NCBI GenBank assembly: GCA_022009855.1
Contig: CP091727.1
Span: 4,278,001-4,342,000 of the forward strand
Source of the DNA: Lentisphaeria bacterium
Lineage (GTDB): Bacteria > Verrucomicrobiota > Lentisphaeria > Victivallales > Victivallaceae
Reading direction: 5' to 3'
Length of the DNA stretch: 64,000 nucleotides
Shown here: positions 63,525-64,000 of the stretch, piece by piece
Layout: each line of letters opens with the position of its first letter
Position numbering within the stretch: position 1 is the stretch's first letter
Notes under the pieces: model-generated
Database searches by the model: none
What the model saw: the letters and a program-made list of their open reading frames with translations, nothing else
Told to the model about the DNA's origin: nothing
Position numbers and translations under genes: made by a program

Positions 63525-64000
63525 ATGCCGGCAAAACAGGCAGTGACGATCAGTGACGTAGCGAGACAGGCGGGACTTTCGGTCGCGACGGTTTCGCGGG
63601 CACTGAACCGCAGTCCCAAGCTGGATCCACAGACGGCGAAGCGGGTGTTCGAAGCGGTGGAACAGCTGGGCTACAACGCGGCCCCGATCACCGGGAGGGC
63701 GACGGAGCGCTCCAGGATGCGGGAAAAATGTTACACGGTCGAGGTGATTCTTTCGCCGCAGCCGGAGCAGAAAGACATGCTGCAACTCAACTTCTTCAGC
63801 AACGTCTACACCGGGATCCAGAGCTTCTTCCTTCAGGCGGGCAATATCACGACCGGACTGGTCACCTGGGACTGCTCATGGGGGCAGATCTCCGACCTGC
63901 CCCCCGCATTGACTGGAACGGCTGAAACGGGCCGATGCCATCATGCTTGCCGGAGACCTCGCCGTCGAACTCACCCTCGCGCTGCGCGAGTTCACCCCCA
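63525..64000 (+). CDS. LacI-family regulator, N-terminal part (cut by window end)
   Basis: MPAKQAVTISDVARQAGLSV ATVSRALNRSPKLDPQTAKR VFEAVEQLGYNAAP is a LacI helix-turn-helix and hinge, then YTVEVILSPQPEQKDMLQLN begins the ligand-binding domain. A shift near 63905 moves the reading to RLKRADAIMLAGDLAVELTL ALREFTP at the window edge. AAGGAGG stands before the ATG. Divergent from the rhamnosidase regulator; its target operon probably lies beyond the window. Confidence 0.85.
   Translation, partial: MPAKQAVTISDVARQAGLSVATVSRALNRSPKLDPQTAKRVFEAVEQLGYNAAPITGRATERSRMREKCYTVEVILSPQPEQKDMLQLNFFSNVYTGIQSFFLQAGNITTGLVTWDCSWGQISDLPPALTGTAETGRCHHACRRPRRRTHPRAARVHP

Noticed and set aside
1..64000. Programmed ribosomal frameshifting in many genes
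   Set aside because: Shifts are at unrelated positions in most long genes, in both directions, without common slippery heptamers; sequence error explains them better.
1..64000. CRISPR array
   Set aside because: No regularly spaced repeats or cas genes were seen.

Overview
The window looks like a chromosome segment of a Gram-negative Lentisphaerota bacterium (Victivallis-like). This is inferred from four secreted proteins with the FTLIELL(I/V)VIAIIAILA pseudopilin N-terminus, which are abundant in that phylum, paired with AraC/LacI-regulated glycoside hydrolases and no SusC/SusD genes, plus lpxA for lipid A. DNA is GC-rich overall. Housekeeping promoters follow TTGnnn-16/17-TATATT.

A dominant technical feature is that about 40 of roughly 50 genes, including essential ones (lpxA, gpmI, valS, galE), are interrupted by one to seven one-base shifts, often in homopolymers, after which the same protein resumes in another frame. 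I treat these as probable sequence errors and annotate full gene spans across them. Intact exceptions include the GHMP kinase, the DEAD-box helicase, the FAD oxidoreductase, rpsT, the acetyltransferase at 40.5 kb and the pseudopilin at 45.3 kb.

Layout. 0-12.5 kb: TPR protein, glucuronokinase-like GHMP kinase/galU/DEAD helicase, tRNA-Gly, lipoprotein, a tadA-GNAT fusion, Ser/Thr kinase, trmH-like/nadK, lpxA, gpmI. 12.5-19.3 kb: FAD oxidoreductase, then a pseudopilin-glycoside hydrolase pair with a divergent AraC regulator. 19.2-21.3 kb: an AT-richer pocket with adenosine deaminase, unidentified ORFs and tRNA-Thr. 21.4-25.4 kb: LemA-like protein, PocR-AraC regulator divergent from an N-acetylhexosamine-kinase-like gene, AEC transporter, rpsT. 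25.5-30.5 kb: compact operon galE/exonuclease/ABC-F/flavin reductase/sirtuin. 30.5-32.9 kb: an isolated phage-head cassette (scaffold-like, SU10-type major capsid, neck/adaptor-like) bounded by terminators, without portal, terminase or tail genes. 32.9-42.2 kb: cysK, valS, membrane glycosyltransferase plus pseudopilin, a small membrane protein with an in-frame amber codon, aldose epimerase, CAT-like acetyltransferase, KamA-family radical SAM enzyme.

42.2-64 kb is a carbohydrate-utilisation region: a GntR regulator fused to a solute-binding-protein domain, an MFS transporter, pseudopilin and beta-helix protein; an esterase with its own promoter; an AraC regulator divergent from a GH36/pseudopilin/GH-A/LVIVD-propeller operon; a GH78-like rhamnosidase with its LacI regulator; and a second divergent LacI regulator cut by the window end. 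A palindrome TGACAwTGTCA overlaps the -35 boxes of both the GntR gene and the esterase gene, suggesting a shared regulon.

Most promising for novelty: the orphan capsid cassette, the repeated pseudopilin-CAZyme gene pairing, the GntR-solute-binding chimera with its palindromic operator, and the TadA-GNAT fusion.
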